The notes below the pieces were generated by a model, which was given only the letters and a program-made list of their open reading frames with translations, had not been told where the DNA came from and did no database searches. 64,000 nucleotides of DNA from contig JAPZLL010000009.1 in assembly GCA_036250225.1 (NCBI GenBank), positions 682,001-746,000 on the forward strand, read 5' to 3'. Position numbers and translations under genes: made by a program. Below, piece after piece: positions 34,531-45,743 of the stretch (its first letter is position 1; each line of letters starts with the position of its first letter). This DNA comes from Cercophora sp. LCS_1. Taxonomy: Eukaryota; Ascomycota; Sordariomycetes; Sordariales; Lasiosphaeriaceae.

Positions 34531-35358
34531 TTATTTGCCCACGCTCATCAACAAGTTTGTCCCCTTGCCGCCCCCTGGGATGTAAGCGACGTTGGGATTT
34601 GCCGCCAGCGTCTGTGCAATCTCTCTGCTCGCCTCAATCCGTCTGATCTGAACCAACCCATCACCAGCCTTTGCGATGGCCTTGGAAATCGTCTCGGCAC
34701 TCTCGGCTTCACCCTCGGCCCTGATAACGTTTGCTTGCCTCTCCTGCTCGGCCTTCTCAACGATAAACCGCGCCCGTTCCGCGTCCTGCTGTGCAATCTG
34801 CTTCTGCTCAACCGCCTTGGTGAACTCCTTTCCGAACGTCATGTGTGTGATCGAAACATCCTCGAGCGCAATGTTGAACTCCTTGGCTCTCTTCATCAAA
34901 TCCGTTCGGATCCGGTTCGAGACGGCCTCACGCTGGGTGATCAGCTCCGCGGCGTCGAACTGGGCGACGATGGACTTGAGGACTTCGTTTCCGATCGAAG
35001 GGAGGACTCGCTCGTCGTAATCTTGGCCGAGGTTCTGGTAGATCTTGGGGAGCGCCTGCACGTCGGGACGGTGCAGAACACGGAGGGTAAGCGACACCAT
35101 TTGGAGATCCTTGGAGCCCGTCGTTGTGCCAATGGTGCGCGGCTTTGTGCGGACGTCGAAGATGATGGCGCGCTGCAGCCATGGGACCAGGAAGTGTGTG
35201 CCCTCGTTGACAACTTGCTCCTTGACGCCGGAATAACGATCGAAGATGACGGCCCGGGTACCGCCGCGAACATCGTAGAGGGCGTTCTGCGCGACGCCCA
35301 GGGCAATGGCAGCCGGAACTGCGTACTTGTAAAGCACTCCGAGGCTATTGGCGGCCAT
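34531..35358 (-). CDS. phb1: Prohibitin-1
   Basis: Single exon, 275 aa, normal length. The N-terminus MAANSLGVLYKYAVPAAIALGV is the hydrophobic inner-membrane anchor. The SPFH/PHB domain follows (ALYDVRGGTRAVIFDRYSGV, EGTHFLVPWLQRAIIFDVR, VLHRPDVQALPKIYQNLG). The coiled-coil region has VSITHMTFGKEFTKAVEQKQIAQQDAERA. The C-terminus is NVAYIPGGGKGTNLLM. Prohibitin-1 and -2 form the ring complex of the mitochondrial inner membrane that stabilises proteins and modulates the m-AAA protease. The gene lies head to head with qcr8, another inner-membrane gene, 332 bp apart. Confidence 0.97.
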   Translation of the reverse strand: MAANSLGVLYKYAVPAAIALGVAQNALYDVRGGTRAVIFDRYSGVKEQVVNEGTHFLVPWLQRAIIFDVRTKPRTIGTTTGSKDLQMVSLTLRVLHRPDVQALPKIYQNLGQDYDERVLPSIGNEVLKSIVAQFDAAELITQREAVSNRIRTDLMKRAKEFNIALEDVSITHMTFGKEFTKAVEQKQIAQQDAERARFIVEKAEQERQANVIRAEGEAESAETISKAIAKAGDGLVQIRRIEASREIAQTLAANPNVAYIPGGGKGTNLLMSVGK

Positions 35359-35690
35359 TTTTTGCTGTGTATGGGGGTGTTCGATATGACGACGGGGAGC
35401 TGCTGTTGCTGAGAGCTTGAAGCTTGCCGTTGGACCTGTAGAGTGTGGAGCTTCAACCTTGTAAAATGTGGACTGCTCGGCAAGAGTTGGACCGTGCGGC
35501 CCTTGAGGTCGTCAAGCCGGGTTGCGGCTGAAAGAGGATGGCGCTGGCCCATTTTTAAGTGTGGCTTGCCTGCTCGGCTCCCAGTGGTGCCAGCTGATTT
35601 CGAACTTCAAGCTTGCTCTTCCGACCCTTCCCGCTGCTGTTTGTGACCACCAATTGACCGCCAACGCGAACCCCGACCGCCGAATTCACG
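35359..35690. promoter_or_regulatory. Divergent promoter, phb1 / qcr8
   Basis: Only 332 bp separate the start codons of two mitochondrial inner-membrane genes, so the promoters are shared or overlapping. No TATA box was evident. Confidence 0.6.
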
Positions 35691-36386
35691 ATGCGCCCTA
35701 CTCAGAGACTTATGGGAGGTGGTGGAGATGTCCCTATCGGGCGCTTCAACAAGTTCGTCTTCCCCGTGGACGCCAGGCCCGCCGAGATGCGTCTTTTCTC
35801 TTTTCGACAACGCTGCGGCTGGTGGCCTGTCGGACGTATATGCGCGGACTTTTGCTAATACAACCGTTCTGTTAGGTACATCGGTGGCTGGGGCTCTATG
35901 GGTGAGTAACCTTGCTGGCGCTAGGATGCGATTGAAGTCGAGGGACGGGGTGACCGGACGTGACGAACATGAAAGGGATAATTAGAGAGGAGATACACAA
36001 GAGCTTCAAGGCAATTATCTGACTCGTGGTGTTTGGACAGGCGGCATGCCCCAGAAGGGAATCATCACCTATGGTATCAGCTCGAACAGGCAGAACCCCT
36101 TCTCCGGTAAGGATTTGCGGGCGACCTAGGATACGGGCTTGAACTGACCTTTTATCATCAGGTGCTTTCCACGATGCCATCTTCAACACCGCCAGACGTG
36201 TCGGCTCCCAGATCCTCTACATTGCGCCTCCTTTCATTGGCGCTTACTTCCTGATGGACTGGGCTACTCATAGGTACGAGCATCATTTGGGCCTTGGATG
36301 GCATGATAGTGGCACTGACATTATGTAGGAACGAGTACCTCAACTCCAAGGCCGGCCGTGCTGAGTTCGCTGATGCTGAGGAGTAA
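35691..36386 (+). CDS. qcr8: Cytochrome bc1 complex subunit 8 (Qcr8)
   Basis: Small subunit of mitochondrial complex III that binds near cytochrome b and the quinone site. Five exons: 35691-35752, 35876-35901, 36041-36106, 36162-36273, 36329-36386; 107 aa, normal for the family. Exon 2 is only 26 nt. The joined protein begins MRPTQRLMGGGGDVPIGRFNK, then YIGGWGSMGGMPQKGIITYGIS, the Qcr8 signature block. It has one membrane helix ILYIAPPFIGAYFLMDWA and ends NEYLNSKAGRAEFADAEE. Intron 1 has a perfect TGCTAATAC branch site. All introns are GT-AG. Confidence 0.95.
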
Positions 36387-38060
36387 GGAAGATGATACCA
36401 AGCAAAAGACACCCGGAGAGCGGGCATGTGCACATAGACAACCCTGTACACCAGTAATCGTCCAGGACCAATCCGGCTCTGGGTATAGATTTCATTGCCG
36501 TTACGAATCGAACAGCCCATTCCCTCTGCACCTGACGTCTTGCGTGCCGCTGTGCTAGTTTGCAGTTTACCGGGGTCAGAGTCTCAAGCACCTTGTGGAC
36601 TTGGTGGCAGTTAACCACCGTATACACCCCCTGACGCATTGTTGTTCGTCGAAGATATTGGGCGATTGGAAAGCTAGGAGTGTCGAAGAGTATATCTGAC
36701 TTTGTCAAGGCCCTGGCAAGACAATGCACATTGGGCGTAAGACATATCTTCCTCGCGGCGCAAGGTATAAGCACGAGGGTTATGCCTCGAAATCCTGGGC
36801 CGTGACTTTTTTGCAAGGCCTCGAAGCTAGCATGTAGAACCACTCCCTGCGCCAGCAATTGGCCGTCTTATGTTTATGGCAGCTTTTGTTATCTATCTGC
36901 TTGCCTTCTACTTTTGGTTCAATGTCTGCAATGCACATTTGCTCCCGATACCGGGCGGGGTAGGCTGAAGCACTGGAACTGGTTGGGATGCATCTACCGG
37001 CCCTGAGCTACTTCTGTGCCCGCCTGAGGCATCTGCTCAGAGTTCCATAACACAACTGCCTTGTGATTCCAAACAGCCAGAAAAACTCCCCCACCCTCCC
37101 GAATCATCCCACCCTCACGACTCAACTGAACTATTCTCACTCAAGACCTCTCGAATCCACAGGTTGGGTTTCTTTTACAATTGACAATGACTGAAACCGT
37201 TGAACGAAGTGCTCCGAAATTATTCGCCTGACTGTCCACATTGGGGCCTCTGCAGCAATATTTAATTCGCAGGCCGCTGACTGGCTCCAATGGCACGGAC
37301 AAGATGCTGCACTCCCCGCTGGAAGCTCTCAGTTGGGCACGACACGTGAAGGAGTCAGCGCTAGCCAAGACGTGGGGACAGGGGGCGGGAATGCCTTTTG
37401 TTGAGGCCCATCGCTCGTGAAGGGAAACCCGTTTGCACTGCTAGCGGCAGCCTTTTTAGTGCCAATCGAGTGCAGTTTGACAACGCCACGAACCTGGGTG
37501 AGACACTTTTTTGAAGAGCGGCCACAGCAGCTGCAACCTGGCCAGTTCCTGTCAAATATCCTGCGGTCCCTTGCAGGCCGTCGTTCCCGTCCAAGTTTTT
37601 GGTCGTCCGCCTCGAAAAAAAAAGTTGGGAGTCAGGAGGGAATCGGGCTCCAACTTTTGGGACGGACCGAGGCTGACGACATCGCCCGTAGGGCTCCGCC
37701 GAGCCCCTTCAGCAACACCCTGGCCTGTGCCGGGCATCCCAGCTCGCCCTCTCGACTTTCTCGGCATTATCATCAACAACCGAACCACTTCTCGACTCCA
37801 GCTGCCGGGGCCACGAGGGCCGCTTCGCAAACAAGCCTCGCACAAAGAACATAGCTTTGCTTCCGCGATACACGATTCGATTGCCACAGACGTGCACCGC
37901 CTCTCCAATTTTGTCTACGGCCCTGCCCGTCATCCGAGCCGTTTCAATTGCATCGACGATTCTCACATCTGAGCTTGGCACAAGCGCATACCCACACCCA
38001 GCAAAAAACCCCCTCCTTTTCTCACCCCTTCATGGATCTCTCCATGTCGGCGGCACCAAG
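36387..38060. other. Intergenic, nothing recognised
   Basis: About 1.7 kb between the qcr8 stop and the Nem1 start. The last 300 bases are pyrimidine-rich leader sequence. No gene supported. Confidence 0.5.
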
Positions 38061-39632
38061 ATGAACTCGCTCAACATCATCTCGGCCCGCGTCTCCCCCT
38101 CGTCGAGCCCGGCGCCGACGCGGACCAACTCGCTGAGCGCGCTCGGCCTCGCCGTCAGCCCAGACGGAGAGGGGCCACAGAACGATGACGACGACGACGC
38201 GTTCGGCACCAGCGAGAAGAGCGCCCTCACTGCTGAACCGGAACCCTTCTCCCTGGACGGTCCGCCCGACCACGAAGCTGACGAGGGGACGCCGCTGCTG
38301 TCGCAGCCCGAAACAAAGGAGTTCAGCCCACGGAGCACATGGCTGCCGCTACGAAAACGCATCGCAACGAGCATCATCGAGTCAATACGATGGATGCTAT
38401 CCACACTGGCTGCGCCGGGCGTCTACCTGATAGCTTGCATGTACGACGAGAATGGGAACTTCGCGCCCCTCGGGCAGCTGCGGAAGCTGTTTGGGTTCTA
38501 CGGAGGTAACCCGCGGAAGATGGCTGTGGACTACCAGGAGGCCGCGGTCAGGTCTGAAAAGGCACGGCTGGATGGCACAGCGCAAGGGAGTAAGAGCCGG
38601 CGATTCCATGGCTCCAGCGGTTCGTCGTCCTCTGGTGTTTCCTCGGAATCGGAATCAGACCAAGGAACCCGCCGAGCCGGCAGCAGACCGGACCGCCACG
38701 CGCGCTCCAAGTCACTGCAGGACACCGAGGAGATCGCACCGTCCCGACGCTCCATCAGGATAAAGCTGCATTCGGACGAGGCGCTCCGCCAGCGCAAGCA
38801 TAGGAAAGCACAGTCTGCAAGCGCCAGGTCCGGTGGTGCCGGGACTTCTCCGACGGGAGACATCTCGGCGCAGCTGAAATCACCCACCTCGCCCGCCGGG
38901 GCCCTCACAAAATACCCCAAAACCCCTGCCCCGCCACGGCCTCTGATCCCACGACGGCAGCCGTCCTACATCAACTCAGATCCTGCAGATCTGAAGCACC
39001 AAAAGACGCTCATTCTTGATCTGGACGAGACCCTTATCCACAGCATGTCTAAGGGTGGACGGATGAGCTCCGGTCACATGGTCGAGGTCCGGCTGAACAC
39101 GACATATGTTGGTGTCGGCGGGCAGGCGTCGATCGGCCCACAGCATCCGATCCTTTACTACGTACACAAGCGACCACACTGCGATGAATTCTTGCGGCGC
39201 ATCAGCAAGTGGTATAATCTGGTGGTCTTTACGGCGTCGGTGCAAGAATACGCCGATCCGGTGATTGACTGGCTGGAGGCGGACCGCAAGTTTTTCTCTG
39301 CGCGGTACTACAGACAGCATTGCACGTTTCGGCACGGGGCATTTATCAAGGATCTGAGCTCAGTCGAGCCTGATTTGAGCAAGGTGATGATTCTTGATAA
39401 TAGCCCGTTGAGTTACATGTTTCATCAGGGTGAGTTTGCCCAAGGCGAGACGTCACGGAGCGGCAGCTAACAGGAGACAGACAATGCTATCCCCATACAA
39501 GGCTGGATCAGCGACCCGACGGACAACGATTTGATGTATTTGATACCCTTGCTCGAAGGCCTGCAGTATGTGTCGGACGTGAGGGCGTTGCTGGCCCTGA
39601 GAGGGGGCGAGGATGGGCAGCATATGGCATGA
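38061..39632 (+). CDS. nem1: Nem1/CTDNEP1-type phosphatase of the nuclear envelope and ER
   Basis: Two exons, 38061-39429 and 39481-39632. Start MNSLNIISARVSPS, as in other fungal Nem1 proteins; the upstream open frame is not used. After a disordered Ser-rich N-terminus there is a hydrophobic membrane-associated segment (residues about 95-125, WMLSTLAAPGVYLIACMYDENG), then a basic/Ser-rich linker. The C-terminal HAD/FCP1 domain (from about residue 310) carries DLDETLIHS (DXDXT nucleophile), YYVHKRPHCDEFLRRIS, LVVFTASVQEYADPVIDWL and VMILDNSPLSY. The second exon completes it with NAIPIQGW and DLMYLIPLLEGL. With Spo7, Nem1 dephosphorylates lipin (Pah1) to control phospholipid synthesis and nuclear shape. 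Confidence 0.95.
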
Positions 39633-40466
39633 TGTGTGGGGGGCGGTTTGTTTGCCTTGGCGGAGAGAGCTAAAAAGAGGGGGGGATGTGGATAGGAGCG
39701 GCTTGGACAAGTAGTAAATAATGACCTGGGTGTATTTTTGTGTGTAAGCAGCGGAGGATGGGCATGTTATAAACCCTTTCTATTTCTTTTTGATGTGTCG
39801 TTTTACAGGTGTATTAGTGTCTATTTCTTTTCCTAGCTCATTGGACGAAGCATGGCTTTGATGCAGAGACGGCTTTGGGAGGCGAAGGCTGGCGGGGGTG
39901 GGTAGATGATGCGTTGGTTGCATGGGGGTAACCTGGTTTACATATCATGGGAGTTTTTTTACATACCACATTTCAACATGTTTGGACCTCTTTTCCATCT
40001 CTGATGCTGTGAAATCCGACTTGATCATTTCACCTTCAGGAACGAAGTTTTGTTACAAACAGCGGTCATCAGCGGCGTAAACACCACCATACCCCCTAAA
40101 TCACACATTCCGAACTCCTTTGCTAAGCTCAGGTTGTCTTCCAGGGGTCAAGTCAAGTCAAGTGAGAACGAACGACAACAACAACAACGTACGCCCTTCC
40201 TCCCCACTTTTCGTCATTCAACAACCACCTTCCCATCGATCAAACCGCCCATTGCTCATTCCCCGCTCGCCCTTCCCAAGACAAGTACCGCCGTACGTAC
40301 CTGCCGCCTTAGCGTATCGTATCGCCCATTTATTGCCAATCGGCTCACACTAAAACCCCCGCTTTTCGTCAGTCTCCGTTTACCGGCAGACCATCCCGAA
40401 GCACCACACACCACACCAACGCCCCTATATCTTCCGTCCCCATTGTTACTGAGGATTAAAAAACAA
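39633..40466. other. Intergenic, 3' UTR of Nem1 and promoter of the YCII gene
   Basis: 834 bp with T-runs just after the stop and A/C-rich leader sequence before 40467. No other gene seen. Confidence 0.5.
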
Positions 40467-41186
40467 ATGGCCTTTCGCTTCCGCGGCACAACAACGCCCA
40501 TATCCCTCCCGTCCTACGTCCGTTCCATTACCGTCGTCCGCAACGCACAGCAAAACTTTCTCCGTCGCAGAACCATGTCTTCGTCTACTGGTCGCAAGTA
40601 CGAGTGGCTTGTTGTGGTGCCGGATTTTGAGGGGGTGTTGGATAAGAGGATTGAGGCGCGCCCGTGAGTTTTTGCTTCCCGTTGTCATGTCTGTCGTGTC
40701 CCTACTGGAGCTCTCATTCACACCGGGCCTTGCATGCTCCCTGCCTGAGCTCTCACTCGCTCGCTGCCTCGCTTACACTCAATTGGCGATGTAAATGCTG
40801 ATACTCGAACCAAAAAAAAGGCTGCATTTCGCTGGATTGAAGCCTAATATCGATTCTGGCTTGTTTCAGATGGGCGGTATGTCGTGTTTACATTTCTGCG
40901 TGAGGAGGGGCTGATGAACATTCAGGCGCGATCCTCGACGAAGTTCCCAAGGATGATGAGCCCAGCAGTCTCAAGATGAGCGGGAGCACGCTGATTATCG
41001 TTGCTGAGACCAAGGAGGAGATTCTGGGCAAGTTGAGGGAGGATGTGTATGCCAAGAGTGGTGTTTGGGATGTGGACAGTGTGAGTATCCGCTCAGGTGT
41101 GGTGAGTTTGGGAGTGGTTGCTGATGATGAGACAGGCTCAGATGTGGCCCCTGAAGTGCGCGTTCAGGATTCCCGTCAAGCAGTAG
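40467..41186 (+). CDS. YCII-domain protein, probably mitochondrial
   Basis: Four exons: 40467-40663, 40821-40876, 40926-41080, 41136-41186; 152 aa. The first ~36 residues (MAFRFRGTTTPISLPSYVRS, then RRR before a second Met) are basic and lack acids, like a mitochondrial presequence. The second in-frame Met (40575, MSSSTGRKYEW) could give a cytosolic form. The YCII fold follows: YEWLVVVPDFEGVLDKR, HFAGL, GAILDEVP, STLIIVAETKEEI and the final VWDVDSAQMWPLKCAFRI. The family (dimeric alpha-beta barrel, YciI) is of uncertain activity; a conserved His/Asp pair suggests catalysis in bacterial members. Splice donors GTGAGT/GTATGT. Confidence 0.85.
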
Positions 41187-41422
41187 GTGAGAGAGGCACA
41201 ATGGTGAACCTGGGATGATATCGTTTCGAAACATCATTCTCGTGAACCTGTGGTAGAATACAATGGGCCGTTGGAGCTACTCCTTCTGTTTTGACTCTGT
41301 GTGGCGCTGCCAACCCTTGGACCCTCAGCCCTGACTTGATCCCCAAACGCCATGCAAAAGCAATGAATAAAGACACGACGCCTGCCGAGCCAACCTGGGA
41401 CTGTCTAAAAGTTCGTTTTAGC

Positions 41423-42909
41423 TCACTCGCTGTCGGCGGATTTCTCCTCTGCCACCGCTACCCTCAGCTCGTATGCCAAGTCAAAGCATTCTGCCAGAAG
41501 CTCGTTGACGGCTCCTTGGCCCTCGGGAAGGTCATTCCCGACCATGAACTTGCCATCTACCCTCAGGTTATCGATCGAGTTTAGCTGAGATAAGTTAGCA
41601 ACCTTCGATGGATCCTGCGGAACACTAAACTAACCTTCATGCTGTATGGATAAAGATCCCGCACTGAACTAACACCCCCGTTGTCCTTGACCTCAAGCAA
41701 GCACCGCTTCAGAGTCTGCAACTGGTTGTAATATGGCAGAAGCGCCTCCGAAACAGGCTCCGACGAGATCATGAGATAGTAGATGTAACCATAACTACGG
41801 CGAATGAGGTAGAGAAGCGTCCGTTGCACATAGAGTTCGGCCAGTTTCCCCTCCTCATCCAGGAAATTGCCATCCACCCTGCTCTCGTCGATCTTGTCGA
41901 GTTCTCTTTGATAATCGTAGAGATCCGTCTCGCGAAGCGACCAAGCCTGGGTAATGGATAGCTTCTCAAGGTCGTTGCGGATGCCAACTAACTTGTCATA
42001 GGTCGGTCGGAAGACCTCGGGGATCTCTCCTTTCCTGTCGGTATGTCAATGCTGAACAATCAAGTCGGAAGGATAGGACATACCTCTCCAAAACAATGTC
42101 TGACCACTTAAGCACCCTGCTCAAGAGGTCTGCTACCTTGTCGCTCCCCTCCAGGACCTTCCCCTCCGCATCAACAAACTTCCCGTCTACCCTCGACGCA
42201 TCAATCTCCTTAAGCTGTGCTTGCAACTTCTGTACCTCGGACGTCCAAAACTTCGCCTTCGTGTTTGCGAGAGACATCGACCGCAGTATAGAAATCAACT
42301 TCTCGTGCACCACCCTAAGCGACTCGTCAAGTTTGCACAGCCGTTCCCTCAGATTCGCCAACGACTCCTTGCACAAGTCAACCCGTTTCCCCAGCAATTC
42401 CACGAGATACGGCGAGTGTTGTGAGTTGGCATTGTGCAACACACTGTCCAGCGTGCCAAGCGTGTTGGACATGCTGTCCAGGTCCTTGCCCGAGAACAGG
42501 CCCGACTCGGTGAGGTGGTCGAGTAGCCGTTTGATGGTAGATGTGAGGGCATAGGCAGCTGGTGCTTCGTTCGTCCGGCCGATTGTCATGAAGAACAGCG
42601 AAAGGAGCTGGAAACAGCTTTCCAATACCTTGTCAACTACAACAGTGTCAGTGCCCGGATGCGCCGGGTTTTGGGGAGGGGTAGCAGCATACGTCTGTTT
42701 TCTCCCTTCTTCTCGCCGCCTTTCCGGACCTCGTTGAGGTGTTTCACTTGCTCAATAACCTGATCGTAGACAAGCATGACATCTTGGCTGCGGATGTACT
42801 TTGTTCGGTCTCGCTTGAGAAGGAGGAGGTGGTCCCGAATACCCGAGATGGTGCCGAGGATTTCGCGCTCGCGCGCATCCTTGGGCATGGGAATCGCAGG
42901 CGTCTCCAT
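41423..42909 (-). CDS. DUF2408 (UPF0662, YPL260W-like) protein
   Basis: Four exons on the complement: 42909-42693, 42636-42084, 42034-41635, 41584-41423; 443 aa. All-helical soluble protein. The hallmark is a recurring turn motif: ASRVDGKFVDAEG, ESRVDGNFLDEEG and NLRVDGKFM, each following a long helix. These mark at least three repeat units. This fits the fungal DUF2408 family (yeast YPL260W), whose molecular role is unknown. The gene is tail to tail with the YCII gene (236 bp) and head to head with RPP1. All introns are short with GTATG/GTTAG donors. Confidence 0.88.
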
Positions 42910-44199
42910 TTTGTGCGGCGGTATTGTTTGCTAGTTACTGTAGCTGCTGCGGATGGGAGAGTGTTTCACGTTGGAAAGCTCGGGTGGTGGCGATGCATTG
43001 GAGAGGAGAGGTTCGGCTGATGTCCTCTTATTCAGCGGGTTCCCTCTGCCAAAAACGATAGTCTGATGTTCAGGAGCTTTCAGTTGCCAGAAAGACGTAA
43101 TGCGAACTGGGATCGGTTGTCGGAACAGGTCCAATGCCTTGCAGCTCCTGCAACAGGGTGTGTGGGGTAGAACTCTCCTCCCGTAGAATGACTGCGATTG
43201 CTCAATCGTATGGTTGTAATTCCCAACTCGATCATCCACGAGACATGTCTCCCGACGTCAGCGCCATGGCCGCGCTTTGGTGGGGAAGCTGAAGGTGGGG
43301 TGAACAGAGGGGCCTGCAGGGATGCTTCCTCAACCCAGCGCCTGCAAGTGGGCGACAAAAAAGGGCACACTGAACCGAGCTGATGACACTTCAAGCGGCC
43401 TGGACAAGTACTGATAATCCCAATATGCGTCAACAAAAGTCCAAGGCCTTTTTGATAGCATTTTAGGCATTTGAAGATCTAATGATGCATTCTAATCTTG
43501 TAATCTTGCATTCACTCCTTTTTAGCGGACGAATATCCCTTCAACTTTTCTGTATGTGCCATTTATTTTTGTCCAGGACTTGACCTGGTCTGGCCGATGA
43601 CAGAAAACGCCGTAAACCCAGATTATGGAGCGTCTTGTTACGGCCGATAAGGTTTCAAGTCTAGGCCGTGGGAGTCATCGCGGAGTGATTCAGACCGTCC
43701 CAAATGGCTGAGAAACCTTCGGTATGGCATGTAAAGACACACATATAAAATAGCACCTCTCTTCGCCCTTCGAAGCGGAAGATCTGCGCATCGAGGCAAT
43801 CCAATTCCTGTACCGAACCTTGGCAACCCCGCCAATCAGTTCCCACAAGGAGAATAATTTGTCCATTCCCTTTCAGGTCTCAAGGTGAGTTCACCCACAC
43901 CGGAAGCGACAACGGCCCAGCAATTGTGGCTTTTGTCTTTGTTGTGGCTCAGTCATCCCCCACCCCGGCGGTGAAAAGCCCCATATCAGCCCGCCACCTG
44001 TCAATCCACCAGCCCGCCAGCACCCGCCAGCTGGGAAAGAGCCCCATAGGGTCCCACCCACGTTTTTCGCAGGCACACAAACTAATTATTTTCTCGCGAG
44101 CAGAATATCTAAAGCTTTACTTCGGAGCTTCGACATTCCAACGACGAACACAACCCCCCATCCACCCAAGTGTCTTCTCGTCACAAACCACACATCAAA
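42910..44199. promoter_or_regulatory. Divergent promoter region, DUF2408 gene / RPP1
   Basis: 1.29 kb between opposite start codons. The RPP1 side (43900-44199) is C/A-rich leader sequence typical of fungal ribosomal-protein genes. No other gene seen. Confidence 0.5.
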
Positions 44200-44786
44200 A
44201 TGTCCACCGCAGAGCTGGCAACGTCGTACGCGGCGCTCATCCTCGCCGACGATGGCGTTGAGGTTACGGTAAATTCCCCACGCAGTCACCACCAAACTCA
44301 CCAGACAACCCCGCGCACCCGCCGTCCGTCCGTCCGTCTTTGCGATTCGCATCGCGATGTATTTGCACCGATGGCAGCGGCGGGTGCGCACGCGCGCAAT
44401 TGAGGGGCATTTTGGAATGGCAATTGGGACAATAAAACTGACGATTTGTTTCTGCATCCAGGCCGACAAGATCAGCACCATCATCAAGGCTGCTAACATC
44501 ACCGATGTCGAGCCGATCTGGGCCTCATTATTCGCCAAGGTACGAACGCACCGGTAGCGCTTCGACGAAGGGGGAAACCGATGGCGGGGAAAACGATCAA
44601 GGAACTGTTTCGCTGACTGGGACGTTTTGGAATAGGCTCTCGAGGGCAAGGATGTGAAGGACCTTCTCTCCAACGTTGGCTCTGGCGGCGGTGCTGCCGC
44701 TGCCCCCGCGGCCGGTGGTGCTGCTGCTGGCGGCGCTGGTGCTGCTGAGGAGGCCAAGGAGGAGGCCAAGGAGGAGGGTGAGTTTT

Positions 44787-44835
<49 letters not shown>

Positions 44836-45006
44836 NNNNNNNNNNGGTGCTGCTGAGGCGGCCACGGCGGCGGCCACGGTGGTGGGTGTGTTTTTTGCCC
44901 CCCCCCCCCCCCGATCGATCATTCAGGGCTCGGATATGCTAACGACTTTGTGTCAACAGAGAAGGAGGAGTCCGACGAGGACATGGGCTTCGGTCTCTTC
45001 GACTAA
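44200..45006 (+). CDS. rpp1: 60S acidic ribosomal protein P1
   Basis: Lateral-stalk protein of the large ribosomal subunit that, with P2 and P0, recruits elongation factors. Four exons: 44200-44268, 44462-44539, 44636-44777, 44960-45006; 111 aa, normal. The protein reads [62 protein letters not shown], an Ala/Gly-rich hinge, a charged EEAKEE segment, and the universal tail [12 protein letters not shown]. The coding exons are intact. The last intron (44778-44959) contains a G-run, an N gap and a faulty copy of the exon-3 end, so its real sequence and length are unknown. Confidence 0.95.
44789..44835. repeat. Poly-G run next to the assembly gap
   Basis: 47 consecutive G, ending at the N run. 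Probably at least partly a sequencing artefact. Confidence 0.9.
44836..44845. other. Assembly gap (10 N)
   Basis: Ten undetermined bases inside intron 3 of rpp1; the true gap length is unknown. Confidence 0.99.
44846..44912 (+). repeat. Faulty duplicate of the rpp1 exon-3 end plus poly-C
   Basis: 44846-44897 aligns without gaps to 44738-44789 (52 bp, exon 3 end, donor and T-run). All eight differences replace A with C or T. It is followed by 15 C (44898-44912), mirroring the poly-G on the other side of the gap. Confidence 0.85.
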
Positions 45007-45743
45007 ACAACGAAATGTTGTCATGTGGCCTTCCCTTTTCTTCTGTTCTTCTAAAATCTGCATGGATCTGCGACGGTACCTCGCACTCACGACCGGAGGG
45101 ATGGAGGCTTTTGATATCAGGTGTCCTGGTTGATAGGCGTCGCTTGCTTGCTAGGGAACTTGAAGAGCAATCTGAACAAAGAAAACTCGGGCGCGCGCCA
45201 TACACTGTGACTTTAGGGAATTGTTGTGTCGTTGACGCCGGGTATCGTTTCCACCCCCGTCGCGATGTCTGCGGTCAGTATATATGGGCTCGAACACGAA
45301 CGAAGCGGCGTGCCATATCATGGGTTCGTCCCAGATCGCAGCTCGGAACACGATACGATTCCCGACCTCAAGCTTGCTCATGCTGCTCTTTGTTGAATGG
45401 TCGACCCCACGGCACTTGGCCCGTGATGCGTGAGTTGATTGACGACTGGATGTTGAACCTGTCATGCCGAGCCCTAAACCCGGACCATGCAAGCCGATGA
45501 AGATCAGCGGTCCGGATGTTCACCGCCTTGGAGCCCCTATCTCCAGCGCAGAAAACGACAGTCTTGACGTCGTAACTCGTTCAATCTACATCTATCTAAT
45601 GCAACTCGTATGTACGCAAGTCAACTCCAACATCTCGACCTCTTATCTCCTCTCTCTAGTGCTTCCTCATCAAGAACACTCACAACCTCGCTTTGAAGCG
45701 CTCAAAATCCTCACAACCGAAGCCATGCGAGCTGAGAAACGCC
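45007..45743. other. Convergent 3' region
   Basis: 737 bp between rpp1 (+) and the CoA-ligase gene (-); no gene seen. Confidence 0.5.

Noticed and set aside
44654..45133. Gly/Ala-rich protein reading through the N gap
   Set aside because: Product of the poly-G run, N bases and duplicated bad sequence; rpp1 exons explain the real coding part.
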